Shown here one piece after another: positions 1 through 8,419 of a DNA stretch of 42,687 nucleotides (within the stretch, counting starts at the first letter, position 1; each line of letters begins with the position of its first letter). A model generated the notes under the pieces. The model searched no databases. It was not told the origin of the DNA and saw only the letters and a program-made list of their open reading frames with translations. Source of the DNA: Bacteroidales bacterium UBA3143 (GTDB lineage: Bacteria; Bacteroidota; Bacteroidia; Bacteroidales; Dysgonomonadaceae); contig DEZB01000051.1 in NCBI GenBank assembly GCA_002364735.1, positions 1 to 42,687 on the forward strand. Direction: 5' to 3'. Both the position numbers and the translations under genes were made by a program.

Positions 1-394
1 AAATATTCAAGCAAAGTGAAGAAAATAACTTAGAAATAAAGAGGAAAAGTGAAAAATATACCTGAAAAGAAATTTGATGTATTTTTCAAAGCTCTCCTTT
101 TATTAATTTGAACTTCTTAATCAACAGTATGAATAAGCTTATAAGGTTTTTACAGAGCCGTTTGACCCTGTTATTAGATCTTTCACAATTTTTGGCCTTA
201 GGTTTTATTTGAAAAAACACTTTTGCTTTTCTATCACTTTTGCAATTCAAATTGAATTATACTACATAAGCTTCAACTCCTATCCGAACCTTAGTAACCG
301 TTATAAATTACAACAACTCAAAGCTTATTACCTTATTTCTAAATAATTTAAATTTGCAACGATAGTATCAATCAACATTCAGCTCTTAATAGAC
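1..394. other. Intergenic, no gene seen
   Basis: AT-rich sequence with no convincing reading frame on either strand. A TAnnTTTG-like box lies at 349-356 on the plus strand, but no gene follows it directly, so it is probably a chance match. The left part may hold the end of a neighbouring unit that lies outside the window. Confidence 0.4.
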
Positions 395-634
395 TTATTC
401 TTTACTCTTAATCATAGGTTCACTGCTGATCCGTTTTGGATCATCGATTATAAATGCAATATTTGACTCTTTTTTATTGTCAAAATAAAAGTCAAATCTT
501 CTATCATGAGCTGCGTCTACATTAATGAAGAACTCATTATTATCTAAAAGCTTTTGACTATTATCAACCCATTTGAATGAAAGGACAAGTTTATTGTTCT
601 TTTGATGATGAATATTTTTAATCTTTTTTTGTGT
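395..634 (-). pseudogene. Relic of an unidentified gene (C-terminal 79 codons)
   Basis: On the minus strand an open frame of 79 sense codons runs from just after an in-frame TAG (635-637) to a TAA at 395-397. It has no ATG near its beginning. The translation looks like real protein rather than noise: it contains WVDNSQKLLDNNEFFINVD, then an acidic and aromatic segment (RRFDFYFDNKK) and ends EPMIKSKE. I do not recognise the family. The missing 5' part and the adjacent divergent promoter suggest the tail of a gene whose front was lost by deletion. A short gene using a rare start codon cannot be excluded. Confidence 0.4.
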
Positions 635-646
635 CTAAAAAATAAT

Positions 647-654
647 TACTTTTG
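647..654 (+). promoter_or_regulatory. Bacteroidota -7 box upstream of the DUF4199 gene
   Basis: TACTTTTG fits TAnnTTTG. It lies 17 bp before the ATG at 672, which would give a very short leader. A TTTG at 628-631 could be the -33 element but is 15 bp away, shorter than usual. Confidence 0.45.
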
Positions 655-671
655 TACATTAAAAGATACAT

Positions 672-1202
672 ATGCAAAAGGAAAAGAATAGTGTGACCAG
701 TTTTGCCATGCAAGCAGGTCTGGGTCTGGGAGGATTTTGGGTTTTTAAATACATATTTATAATAGCAGCATCACAATATCCGGCTTTAGGCTACATAAAT
801 ACATTTTTAAGTTTTCTGACGCCTCTGTTACTCCTCTTTTATTTGATTAAATTCAAAAATGAAACTGATGATAACAAGTTAGGCTATTGGAAAGGAGTAA
901 GATTGGGAATAATGATTTTCTTGTTTGCTTCCATTATCGAGTCGGTTATTGTTATTGTACATGTTGTGTGGATAGATCAAACTTTTATATCAACTATCAA
1001 TCAGCAAAAAATAGAACTTGCTCAAGCACTTGGATTTAGCGATACACTAATGGAAGAACTAAAGAAACAAACCTCTCTTTCTCCGTTTGTTTTCGTTATT
1101 AATCAGATATTAAACAATGTATTCATTGGATTTATTTTGTCATTAATCTTATCACCTGTTGCATCAAGAATAGATGTAAAGATTAAGAACATAAATAAGT
1201 AA
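672..1202 (+). CDS. DUF4199-family integral membrane protein
   Basis: The protein has 176 residues with about four predicted membrane segments (roughly 13-33, 40-60, 76-98 and 140-165), a charged loop after the second segment and a soluble helical stretch before the fourth. This layout and the motif WKGVRLGIMIFLFASI fit DUF4199, a Bacteroidota family of unknown function. It is followed 26 bp later by a DPM1-like glycosyltransferase. Such a pairing is common in the phylum and suggests, by context only, a role next to lipid-linked sugar transfer in the inner membrane. A promoter-like box at 647-654 fits this start. Confidence 0.8.
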   Translation: MQKEKNSVTSFAMQAGLGLGGFWVFKYIFIIAASQYPALGYINTFLSFLTPLLLLFYLIKFKNETDDNKLGYWKGVRLGIMIFLFASIIESVIVIVHVVWIDQTFISTINQQKIELAQALGFSDTLMEELKKQTSLSPFVFVINQILNNVFIGFILSLILSPVASRIDVKIKNINK

Positions 1203-1228
1203 TTCTCATTTTTATTAATAAGTAATTT

Positions 1229-2179
1229 ATGGATATTTCTGTCGTAATTCCGTTATACAATGAAGAAGAATCAATTCCAGAACTTCATAGCTGGATTAAG
1301 CGAGTAATGGAAGAGAATAACTTTTCGTACGAAATAGTTTTTGTAGACGATGGTAGCACTGATAATTCGTGGGAGGTTATCTCACAATTAAAGAATCAAT
1401 CCAGTTTTGTGCGAGCCATTAAGTTTCAACGAAACTACGGAAAGTCTCCTGGACTACATTGTGCTTTTCAGAAAGCTAAAGGAGATGTAATAATTACGAT
1501 GGATGCTGACTTACAAGACAGTCCCGATGAAATACCAGAACTGTACAGAATGATTCGCGAAGAAAACTACGACTTGGTTTCGGGTTGGAAAAAGAAACGT
1601 TATGATGGAACATTTACTAAGAACATTCCCTCAAAAATATATAATGCAACAGCCAGGCTGGTTACTGGCATAAAGCTGCACGATATGAACTGCGGACTAA
1701 AAGCTTACAAAAAAGAAGTTGTTAAAAACATTGAGGTTTACAACGATATGCACCGTTATATACCTGCATTAGCAAAAAATGCGGGCTTCACCAAGATTGG
1801 AGAGAAAGTAGTAGCACACAGCCCTCGCAAATATGGAAAAACAAAGTTTGGATTGAGTCGCTTTTTCAATGGCTACTTAGATTTGCTTACACTGTGGTTT
1901 TTATCTATTTTTGGAAGAAAACCGATGCACTTTTTCGGGTTCTTAGGTAGCTTAATGTTCTTTATAGGCTTTGTTGCGATAGTTGTAGTAGGTGCATCAA
2001 AGATATATGCCTTGAAACATGGATTAGGCTACCGATTGATTACTGACTCACCTTATTTCTTTTTGGCAATTACAGCAATGATAATTGGAACGCAACTGTT
2101 TTTAGCTGGTTTCCTTGGCGAACTTTTTAGCCGAAACTCTGCAGACAGAAACGAATATCAAATTGAAGAGGAATTTTAA
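1229..2179 (+). CDS. Family 2 glycosyltransferase, DPM1/GtrB-like, with C-terminal membrane anchor
   Basis: This 316-residue protein probably moves a sugar from a nucleotide donor to a polyprenyl phosphate at the inner membrane. The N-terminal GT-A domain shows VIPLYNEEES at 6-15, DDGSTDNSW at 40-48 and the metal-binding DADLQD at 92-97. NCGLKAYKKEV near 155-165 is typical of the DPM1/GtrB branch. Two hydrophobic segments (about 235-257 and 275-300) form the membrane anchor seen in GtrB-type enzymes. It follows the DUF4199 gene by 26 bp and precedes the nitroreductase by 12 bp, so the three are probably one transcript. Donor and acceptor cannot be read from the sequence. Confidence 0.88.
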   Translation: MDISVVIPLYNEEESIPELHSWIKRVMEENNFSYEIVFVDDGSTDNSWEVISQLKNQSSFVRAIKFQRNYGKSPGLHCAFQKAKGDVIITMDADLQDSPDEIPELYRMIREENYDLVSGWKKKRYDGTFTKNIPSKIYNATARLVTGIKLHDMNCGLKAYKKEVVKNIEVYNDMHRYIPALAKNAGFTKIGEKVVAHSPRKYGKTKFGLSRFFNGYLDLLTLWFLSIFGRKPMHFFGFLGSLMFFIGFVAIVVVGASKIYALKHGLGYRLITDSPYFFLAITAMIIGTQLFLAGFLGELFSRNSADRNEYQIEEEF

Positions 2180-2191
2180 ACTTTTACAACT

Positions 2192-2713
2192 ATGAAACTT
2201 GATAAATTATTTTTGGAAAGAAAGTCGGTAAGATCATTTTCAAATGAGAAGATAGATAAAAGTATCATCATACAATTACTTGATGCAGCACGTGTAGCTC
2301 CTTCTGCCGTTAACTATCAACCATGGCGTTTCTTTGTATGCACATCAGACGATATAAAACAAAAAATAACTGAAAGCTATCCCCGTAAATGGTTTGCAAC
2401 TGCCCCACTCTACATTGTGGCCTGTGCAGATAAATCGCAATCGTGGAAACGTGCATCAGACCAAAAAGATCATGGCAATATTGATGTAGCAATAGCAATC
2501 ACTCATTTAATGCTGAAAGCAACAGAGCTTGGTTTAGGTACTTGCTGGGTGTGTAACTTTGATGTCGATATACTTAATGATGCACTCAACTTAGACAAAG
2601 TGCTTGAGCCTGTAGCAATCATTCCTATCGGTTATCCCTCTTCAGAAGCTTCACCTAAAGAAGAACAGAGCAAGAAGAGAAAATATATCGACGAGTTTAC
2701 TGAATGGATGTAG
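2192..2713 (+). CDS. Nitroreductase-family FMN oxidoreductase
   Basis: The protein has 173 residues, the short single-domain form of the family. KSVRSFS at 11-17 supplies the usual N-terminal FMN-phosphate contacts, and APSAVNYQPWRF near 36-47 is the family's conserved loop. GLGTCWVCNF at about 115 matches the G-L-G-T-C segment. These enzymes use NAD(P)H to reduce nitro compounds, quinones or other acceptors in the cytoplasm; the natural substrate is not predictable. It lies 12 bp after the glycosyltransferase and is probably co-transcribed. Co-location with ApbE, which handles FMN, may be coincidental. Confidence 0.88.
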   Translation: MKLDKLFLERKSVRSFSNEKIDKSIIIQLLDAARVAPSAVNYQPWRFFVCTSDDIKQKITESYPRKWFATAPLYIVACADKSQSWKRASDQKDHGNIDVAIAITHLMLKATELGLGTCWVCNFDVDILNDALNLDKVLEPVAIIPIGYPSSEASPKEEQSKKRKYIDEFTEWM

Positions 2714-2774
2714 GTTTTCTAAAAACTGCAGTGCTTCTCCGAAACTACTACACTAATTACACATTTCTCTCCCT

Positions 2775-3818
2775 ATGAAATCTATCGTTACACCCAGAAA
2801 TATATTCATATTACTGTTTGCATTACTAACAATTAGCTGCAATACAGAAAGCAAACAGTCCACCTTTCAGTACTATCAAGAAAGTGGAGAGATATTTCAT
2901 ACATACTTTCACATTAAGTATGAATATGACCGCTCTTTGGAAAAAGAAATAATGGAAGCGCTGGAACAGTTTGACCAATCACTTAACCCGTACAAAGAGA
3001 ACTCTATTATCTACAAAGTAAACAACAATATGTCGGTTGCATTGGACACGCTTTTCACTGAAGTTTTTGAGAGGTCGATGGAGGTATCTCGCAAAACCGA
3101 TGGTAAGTTTGACATCACTGCATCACCATTTATCAATGCTTGGGGATTTGGTTTTAAAGATATGGAAAACGTCACAAAAGAAAAGATTGATAGCATGAAA
3201 TCTTTTGTTGGATACGAGATGATAAGAATAGAAAATGGTGTGGTTATAAAAGATGACCCTCGCGTACAGATTAACACTTCTGCCATTGCTAAAGGATACT
3301 CCTGTGATGTTGTTGCCGATGTTTTGCAAAGACATGGCATAAAGAATTATATGGTGGAAATAGGTGGTGAAATAACAATGCGTGGCAAAAACGAAAAAGG
3401 AAATTGTTGGCGCATTGGCATTGACAAACCTACCGATGATTCATCGGCAATGCAAAGAGAATTACAAACCATTCTTTCAATTTGCGATAAAGCGGTTGCT
3501 ACATCTGGAAACTACAGAAACTACTATGTGAAAGATGGCATAAAATACGCTCACACTATTGACCCACAAACGGGTTACCCATCAGAGCAAGATATTCTTG
3601 GGGCAACTGTAATAGCCGATGACTGTATGACTGCCGATGCTTATGCTACTGCATTTATGGCAATGGGTGTAGAAAAATCTATTGAAGTGGCTAAAACTAT
3701 TCCAGGATTGCACTACTACTTCATTTATGTAAAACCTAATGGAGAAGTGACAAATATGTTTTCCGAAGATTTTAATCAATTCTTGGCAAATGAAAAGGAT
3801 TTGTTGGAAGCAAGTTAA
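2775..3818 (+). CDS. apbE: FAD:protein FMN transferase (ApbE), lipoprotein
   Basis: ApbE attaches FMN through a phosphodiester bond to Ser/Thr of exported flavoproteins such as Rnf and Nqr subunits. The 347-residue protein begins with a lipoprotein signal: a hydrophobic run followed by LLTISC, with lipidation at C22. Family motifs are present in order: GKFDITASPFINAWGF near 113-128, AIAKGYSCDVV, GGEITMRG, HTIDPQTGYP near 259 and the Mg-binding region DDCMTADAYATAFMAMG near 280. Length is normal. It lies 61 bp after the nitroreductase on the same strand, so it may share that transcript. No Rnf or Nqr operon is visible in the window, so its targets are elsewhere. Confidence 0.93.
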   Translation: MKSIVTPRNIFILLFALLTISCNTESKQSTFQYYQESGEIFHTYFHIKYEYDRSLEKEIMEALEQFDQSLNPYKENSIIYKVNNNMSVALDTLFTEVFERSMEVSRKTDGKFDITASPFINAWGFGFKDMENVTKEKIDSMKSFVGYEMIRIENGVVIKDDPRVQINTSAIAKGYSCDVVADVLQRHGIKNYMVEIGGEITMRGKNEKGNCWRIGIDKPTDDSSAMQRELQTILSICDKAVATSGNYRNYYVKDGIKYAHTIDPQTGYPSEQDILGATVIADDCMTADAYATAFMAMGVEKSIEVAKTIPGLHYYFIYVKPNGEVTNMFSEDFNQFLANEKDLLEAS

Positions 3819-3832
3819 AAGCAAGAATCAGA

Positions 3833-3863
3833 TTGCGACAATAAGTTTCATTGCTTAACTTTG
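3833..3863 (+). promoter_or_regulatory. Promoter of the AraC-OGT gene
   Basis: TTG at 3833-3835, a 20-bp spacer and TAACTTTG at 3856-3863 match the Bacteroidota -33/-7 form. The box ends 24 bp before the ATG at 3888. Confidence 0.6.
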
Positions 3864-3887
3864 GAGTTCTTATAGAGACCAAAGTAT

Positions 3888-4727
3888 ATGAACCACAATG
3901 AGAACATCGACTTCAAGCGTATAGCATTAGCCATAAACTATATTCGCACCCATTTTAAAGAACAACCCTCTTTGGATGAGATTGCTGATGCTGTACATTT
4001 AAGCCCACATCATTTTCATCGACTATTTACCAGATGGGCAGGTGTGAGTCCCAAAAAGTTTCTACAATATACCACCATCGAGTATGCCAAAGAGCACTTA
4101 AAGAAGGAGCATACACTTTTTGATGTATCAATTAATGCTGGTTTGTCAGGCACAAGTCGCTTGCACGATCTTTTTGTGTCAGTAGAAGCCATGACTCCTG
4201 GAGAATACAAAAATCAAGGCAAGAACCTTACCATCTATCATTCATTAGAACAAACGATATTTGGACCTTCATGTATTGCATCAACTGATAAAGGTATTTG
4301 CTATTTAGCTTTTGGCGATATGCCTGTTGCTCAGAAAGAACTCATAGAACTATTTCCTCAAGCTACATTTGTTGACAAATCACAACCCATTCATCACCAA
4401 GCCATCTCTTTCTTGCAAGATCCAACAAATGCACTTAATCCATTACAACTTCACATTAAAGGAACGGACTTTCAACTAAAAGTATGGGATGCACTCTTAA
4501 AGATACCATTAGGGAATCTAACTACCTATGGTAATATAAGTTTGCAAATAAACAATCCAAAAGCAAACCGTGCAGTGGGTACAGCGGTTGGTTCAAACCC
4601 CGTCTCTTTCATCATTCCTTGTCATAGGGTAATTCGGTCAAGCGGAGAACCGGGTGGTTATCATTGGGGACTCGATATTAAGATGGCTATGATTGGGTGG
4701 GAAGCAACTCAATCAAAAAAAGATTAA
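3888..4727 (+). CDS. AraC-type regulator fused to O6-alkylguanine-DNA alkyltransferase (Ada-like, no N-terminal Ada zinc domain)
   Basis: The 279-residue protein has two parts. Residues about 10-108 are an AraC-type double helix-turn-helix (IADAVHLSPHHFHRLFTRW, then the second helix-turn-helix ending EAMTPGEYKNQG). The C-terminal half is a methylguanine methyltransferase with the catalytic IPCHRV motif (acceptor C245) and the helix-turn-helix segment NRAVGTAVGSNPV before it. It would remove alkyl groups from O6-guanine by suicide transfer to C245. Compared with E. coli Ada (about 354 residues) it lacks the N-terminal zinc domain that repairs phosphotriesters and switches Ada on, so its inducing signal is unclear. 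It has its own promoter. The 41-bp repeat array starts just after its stop codon. Confidence 0.9.
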   Translation: MNHNENIDFKRIALAINYIRTHFKEQPSLDEIADAVHLSPHHFHRLFTRWAGVSPKKFLQYTTIEYAKEHLKKEHTLFDVSINAGLSGTSRLHDLFVSVEAMTPGEYKNQGKNLTIYHSLEQTIFGPSCIASTDKGICYLAFGDMPVAQKELIELFPQATFVDKSQPIHHQAISFLQDPTNALNPLQLHIKGTDFQLKVWDALLKIPLGNLTTYGNISLQINNPKANRAVGTAVGSNPVSFIIPCHRVIRSSGEPGGYHWGLDIKMAMIGWEATQSKKD

Positions 4728-4734
4728 ATGCATC

Positions 4735-5225
4735 CTTAAGAAACAAACAAAAGTCGTATTAATTATATTTACAGCTTTCGTTCGCGTACGAAAGTCGTGT
4801 TTTTTATATTAATTGGTTTCGTTCAGGAACGAAAGACGAAATTATCATATTAATTGGTTTCGTTCGTGAACGAAAGTCGAAATTATCATATTTATTGGTT
4901 TCGTTCGCGTACGAAAGTCGAAATTATCATATTTATGAGTTTCGTTTGGGTACGAAAGTCGAAATTATTATATTTATTGGTTTCGTTCGTGAACGAAAGT
5001 CGAAATTATTATATTTATTGGTTTCGTTCGGGTACAAAGGGTGTAATTATTATATTTATGAGTTTCGTTCGTGAACGAAAGTCGAAATTATCATATTTAT
5101 TGATTTCGTTCGGGTACAAAAGAAGAAATTATAGTATTAATTGGTTTTGTACAGGTAAAAAGGTCTTTTTCAAAAATAGTAGACAGTTTGTTCCAGTACA
5201 AAAGATGTTTTTATTCAAATTAGGA
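4735..5225 (+). repeat. Array 1: about twelve tandem 41-bp units, each with an 18-19 bp palindrome
   Basis: The core TTTCGTTCGnGnACGAAAG starts at 4776, 4817, 4858, 4899, 4940, 4981, 5022, 5063, 5104, 5145 and about 5187, a spacing of exactly 41 bp except at the last step. A degenerate unit precedes the first, starting only 8 bp after the AraC-OGT stop codon. Outer arms TTTCG and CGAAAG are conserved while the central three bases vary (CGT, GGA, TGA, GGT). The 22-bp linkers are also conserved (consensus TCGAAATTATnATATTTATTGG). Right-hand units decay to TTTTGTACAGGTAAAAAGG. A long open frame at 4854-5249 crosses it but is a by-product of the repeats. Function unknown. The same family recurs at 41966-42540. 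Confidence 0.9.
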
Positions 5226-5474
5226 AGATGGAGAATAGAAAACAAGTGACTTTATTGAAATTGAGATGTTTTAGAAGGATCAATAGTGTAAATCTATTTG
5301 TTCACTAATTAAAACAAAATATCTGATGTACGTGTTTGAAAAAGCATGCACCAAACAACTGCAAAGCTATAAGATTTGTTATTTAAATTGTGAACTAACA
5401 AATGACAAATTAATTGTGTAATTTTGCATCTAAATAAGTGTGATTATAACCATAAAGAAAGAGATATAGAAAAA
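5226..5474 (+). other. Intergenic leader region of speA
   Basis: AT-rich, with no gene apparent between the end of array 1 and speA. The only signal recognised is the -7 box at 5419-5426. Confidence 0.4.
5419..5426 (+). promoter_or_regulatory. Bacteroidota -7 box of speA
   Basis: TAATTTTG matches TAnnTTTG and lies 48 bp before the chosen ATG at 5475. No well-spaced -33 TTTG is evident. Confidence 0.5.
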
Positions 5475-7370
5475 ATGAGAAAATGGCGTATTGAAGATTC
5501 AGAGGAAACATACAACATAAATGGTTGGGGAAATAGGTATTTCTCTATAAATGAAAAAGGTAATGTGCTGGTTACTCCTCAAAAAGAAAGCTATGGAGTA
5601 GATTTAGATGAGTTGATGAAAGAGTTGGACCTGAAAGACGTTTCTGCTCCAGTATTAATTCGATTTCCCGAAATTCTGGATAGTAGGATTGAGAAAATAA
5701 GTACTTGCTTTAAAATTGCAGCCAAAGAGTACGAATACAAAGCACAGAATCATATCGTTTACCCCATCAAGGTAAATCAAATGCGCCAAGTGGTTGAAGA
5801 GATTGTTAATCACGGAAAGAAGTTTAACATTGGTCTTGAAGCAGGTTCCAAGCCAGAACTTCATGCTGTGTTGGCTATTGACACAGATCGTGATTCGGTT
5901 ATAATTTGCAACGGATACAAAGACGAAAACTACATAGAGCTGGCACTGCTGGCTCAAAAGATGGGTAAACAAGTTTTTCTTGTTGTAGAGAAATTAAATG
6001 AACTCCATTTAACTTTAAAATTAGCCAAGCGCCTAAAAGTAAGACCCAATATTGGTATCCGCATCAAATTGGCAAGCTCTGGCAGTGGCAAATGGGAAGA
6101 ATCAGGTGGCGATGGAAGCAAATTTGGACTTAACTCCAGCGAGCTTTTAGAAGCAATGGAAGTGCTCAAGTCATACGATATGATCGACTGTTTCAGGCTC
6201 ATTCATTTTCATATTGGAAGCCAAATAACAAAAATCCGTCGCATTAAAACAGCTCTACGTGAAGCGGCACAATTCTATGTGCAACTTTATCAACTTGGTT
6301 TCAAAGTAGAGTTTGTAGATATAGGTGGAGGACTGGGAGTAGACTATGATGGCACCCGCTCTTCGTATAGCGAAAATAGTATCAACTATTCCATTCAGGA
6401 ATATGTAAATGACTCTGTTTTCACTTTTGTGGATGCAGCCGACAAAAACGATATACCTCATCCCAACATCATAACCGAATCGGGGCGTGCGCTAACTGCT
6501 CATCACTCTGTGCTTATATTTGAAGTGTTGGAAACTACTACCCTACCAGAATGGAGCGAAGAAGTGGATATACAAGAAGACGATCACGAATTGGTGAAAG
6601 AGCTTTACAAGATTTGGGATTCGCTCAATCAGCCCAGCATGTTGGAAGCATGGCATGACGCACAACAAATTAGAGAAGAATCGTTGGACTTGTTTAGTTT
6701 GGGCATGTTAGATTTAAAAACACGCGCACAAGTAGAGCAACTATATTTCTCCATCATGCGAGAAATAAATGTGGTTATCAATAAAGCCAAACATGCACCC
6801 GAAGAGCTTCGTCAGTTGGCAACATTACTACCTGACAAGTATTTCTGTAACTTTTCATTGTTCCAATCACTTCCCGACTCATGGGCCATTGATCAGGTTT
6901 TCCCCATCATTCCCATTCATCGGTTAGACGAAAAGCCAACTCGCACAGCAACTTTGCAAGATATGACATGCGACTCTGATGGTAAAATTGCCAACTTTAT
7001 TTCACACGATGGCAAACAATCACCTTTTCTTCCTGTACATTCACTTAAAAAGAATGAACCTTACTATTTAGGCGTATTTTTAGTGGGAGCCTATCAAGAA
7101 ATATTGGGCGACTTGCACAATCTATTTGGAGATACAAATGTGGTTCATGTAAGCGTTGATAAAGAGGGTCATAAAATTGAACAAATAATTGATGGTGAAA
7201 CTGTGGCAGAAGTGTTAGAATATGCACAATACAATTCTAAGAAATTGGTTAGAACAGTTGAAACATGGGTGATGAGCTCTGTAAAACAGGGTGTTATTTC
7301 TTCGGAAGAAGGAAAAGAGTTTCTTTCCAATTATCGCTCTGGGTTGTATGGATATACTTATTTGGAGTAA
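5475..7370 (+). CDS. speA: Biosynthetic arginine decarboxylase
   Basis: SpeA decarboxylates arginine to agmatine with PLP, the first step of the agmatine route to putrescine and spermidine. The 631-residue product begins MRKWRIEDSEETYNINGWG, the usual start of Bacteroidota SpeA. I therefore chose ATG 5475 over a TTG at 5424, whose extra 17 residues lie in the promoter region. The alanine-racemase-like PLP barrel shows YPIKVNQ with the PLP lysine at about K99, then GSGKWEESGGDGSKFGL, HIGSQI and GGGLGVDYDGTRSS. The C-terminal half has the conserved CNFSLFQSLPDSWAIDQ region. Length is normal. It is a single-gene unit, with a possible terminator at 7551-7590. Confidence 0.95.
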   Translation: MRKWRIEDSEETYNINGWGNRYFSINEKGNVLVTPQKESYGVDLDELMKELDLKDVSAPVLIRFPEILDSRIEKISTCFKIAAKEYEYKAQNHIVYPIKVNQMRQVVEEIVNHGKKFNIGLEAGSKPELHAVLAIDTDRDSVIICNGYKDENYIELALLAQKMGKQVFLVVEKLNELHLTLKLAKRLKVRPNIGIRIKLASSGSGKWEESGGDGSKFGLNSSELLEAMEVLKSYDMIDCFRLIHFHIGSQITKIRRIKTALREAAQFYVQLYQLGFKVEFVDIGGGLGVDYDGTRSSYSENSINYSIQEYVNDSVFTFVDAADKNDIPHPNIITESGRALTAHHSVLIFEVLETTTLPEWSEEVDIQEDDHELVKELYKIWDSLNQPSMLEAWHDAQQIREESLDLFSLGMLDLKTRAQVEQLYFSIMREINVVINKAKHAPEELRQLATLLPDKYFCNFSLFQSLPDSWAIDQVFPIIPIHRLDEKPTRTATLQDMTCDSDGKIANFISHDGKQSPFLPVHSLKKNEPYYLGVFLVGAYQEILGDLHNLFGDTNVVHVSVDKEGHKIEQIIDGETVAEVLEYAQYNSKKLVRTVETWVMSSVKQGVISSEEGKEFLSNYRSGLYGYTYLE

Positions 7371-7382
7371 GAAATATGAGCC

Positions 7383-7532
7383 TACTCTAAATACCCTCCA
7401 ATGCTGATTATTAGTCTTTATCTGCCCTTTGTCCCTGAAGGGAAAAGCCTAATAATCAGCACTCTGCTAAAGTCCCCTTTAGGGGATTTAGGGGCGAAAA
7501 TAAATGAGATTGACTTTCAGAGTGGACTCAGA
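7383..7532 (+). repeat. MITE-like hairpin repeat, copy A
   Basis: This 150-bp element contains two hairpins: TCCCTGAAGGGA (about 7432-7443) and CCCCTTTAGGGG, followed by ATTTAGGGGCG. Its core (7403-7527) aligns almost end to end with 31108-31232 and, inverted, with 29459-29590. The ends form a loose inverted repeat (ACTCTAAA... against the complement of ...TTTCAGAGT). It encodes nothing and resembles the small non-autonomous or REP-like intergenic repeats known in Bacteroidota. Confidence 0.7.
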
Positions 7533-7550
7533 TATCAAATTATATAATTT

Positions 7551-7590
7551 AAAAGCCTTTTGAACTTCAATGTTTGGGAGGTTTTTTTTT
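7551..7590 (+). terminator. Possible rho-independent terminator
   Basis: AGCCTTTTGAAC can pair with GTTTGGGAGGT across a six-base loop, with several G-U pairs in RNA. Nine or ten T follow directly. It lies 180 bp after speA, past repeat copy A, and would stop that transcript. The many wobble pairs make the stem weak. Confidence 0.4.
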
Positions 7591-7895
7591 GTGTGTATTA
7601 TGAGACATTTTAGTCTTACGCCATTTTCGAGGGCTTGGGTTTGATTTACATCATGTTCGTAGGGCGATGTGCCCTCGCTATGGTCTTTTACTCTTTCAGA
7701 GCTAATGCGTTTAAAACAGAATCATTCTCATTGGCATCATACAATATTTGAAGAAACTCGTATTAGGGCAAAGCCCTATAAGATATCAGCACTGGGCAAC
7801 GCCCAGTGAATGTGCATATAACAAAAGCAAAAAGCTCTGAAAGAGCGAAAGATTCATTTTGTTATATAATATTTTACTCTCTCTCCAATTTAATT
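7591..7895. repeat. Cluster of intergenic hairpins
   Basis: No gene is seen here. The stretch holds several perfect small palindromes: TAGGGCAAAGCCCTA at 7764-7778 and CACTGGGCAACGCCCAGTG at 7790-7808. It also holds a 13-bp inverted repeat, CTCTTTCAGAGCT (7691-7703) with AGCTCTGAAAGAG (7833-7845), which encloses the other two. The nested layout suggests a folded RNA or a small non-autonomous mobile element. Similar GCCCTGAAAGGGC-type hairpins are familiar between genes in Bacteroidota. It sits downstream of both flanking genes. Confidence 0.55.
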
Positions 7896-8393
7896 TCAGC
7901 GCGATAATGTCTGCAAAGCAATCACAGCACAAGCCTCCGCATCCGCCAAAGCATGATGATGATTGGTCAATTGATAACCACAACGCAGCGCAACAGTGTT
8001 GAGTTTATGATTCTCTATATCTTTAAATAATTTTCGAGCAGCTTTCAGTGTACAATGAAACTCATACTCAGGGTAATCCATTCTATAAGTTTTAAACACA
8101 GCACGCAAACACCCTGAGTCGAAAGGACTATTATGTGCCACTAATGGCAACCCTTCGATCTTTGGAGCAATAGATGACCATACATCTGGAAACAAAGCAG
8201 AGTTGTCTGTATCTTCATTTGTCAAACCATGCACTTGTGAGTTCCAATAATTGTAATAGTTTGGTTCTGGCTTTATTAGTTCGTAAATCTTTTCAGTTAT
8301 TACGCCATTCTTCACAATAATCAGCCCTACACTGCACACACTACTGCGATAACCATTGGCAGTTTCAAAATCTATTGCTGCAAAATCTTTCAT
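7896..8393 (-). CDS. DnaQ/epsilon-like 3'-5' exonuclease (DEDDh)
   Basis: The 165-residue protein is a single DEDD exonuclease domain. D8 and E10 lie in AIDFETANG (ExoI), D92 in VAHNSPFDSG (ExoII), and H146 and D151 in HHALADAEA (ExoIII), so all catalytic residues are present and the enzyme is of the DEDDh type. It would degrade DNA or RNA 3' ends with two metal ions. It lacks any polymerase or PHP domain, so it is either a stand-alone nuclease or a distant proofreading-like subunit. It is divergent from the ars operon and has its own promoter at 8420-8449. It ends next to the hairpin cluster. Confidence 0.88.
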   Translation of the reverse strand: MKDFAAIDFETANGYRSSVCSVGLIIVKNGVITEKIYELIKPEPNYYNYWNSQVHGLTNEDTDNSALFPDVWSSIAPKIEGLPLVAHNSPFDSGCLRAVFKTYRMDYPEYEFHCTLKAARKLFKDIENHKLNTVALRCGYQLTNHHHALADAEACAVIALQTLSR

Positions 8394-8419
8394 GACAGTT
8401 TACTAATATTAAAAACGCA

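Noticed and set aside
349..356. Promoter TAAATTTG on the plus strand
   Set aside because: No gene begins within 300 bp downstream, and the motif is frequent by chance in AT-rich DNA.
4735..5225. CRISPR array
   Set aside because: CRISPR repeats are invariant with unique spacers. Here the linkers are conserved and the variable part is inside the palindrome, and no cas genes are present.
4854..5249. A 131-codon plus-strand frame with internal amino-acid repeats
   Set aside because: It lies almost wholly within the 41-bp array. The 41-residue periodicity follows from three repeat units, and the end runs into non-repeat DNA with no family resemblance.
5424..5474. TTG start for speA, 17 codons upstream
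   Set aside because: The added residues overlap the -7 promoter box, and the family's conserved N-terminus begins at ATG 5475.
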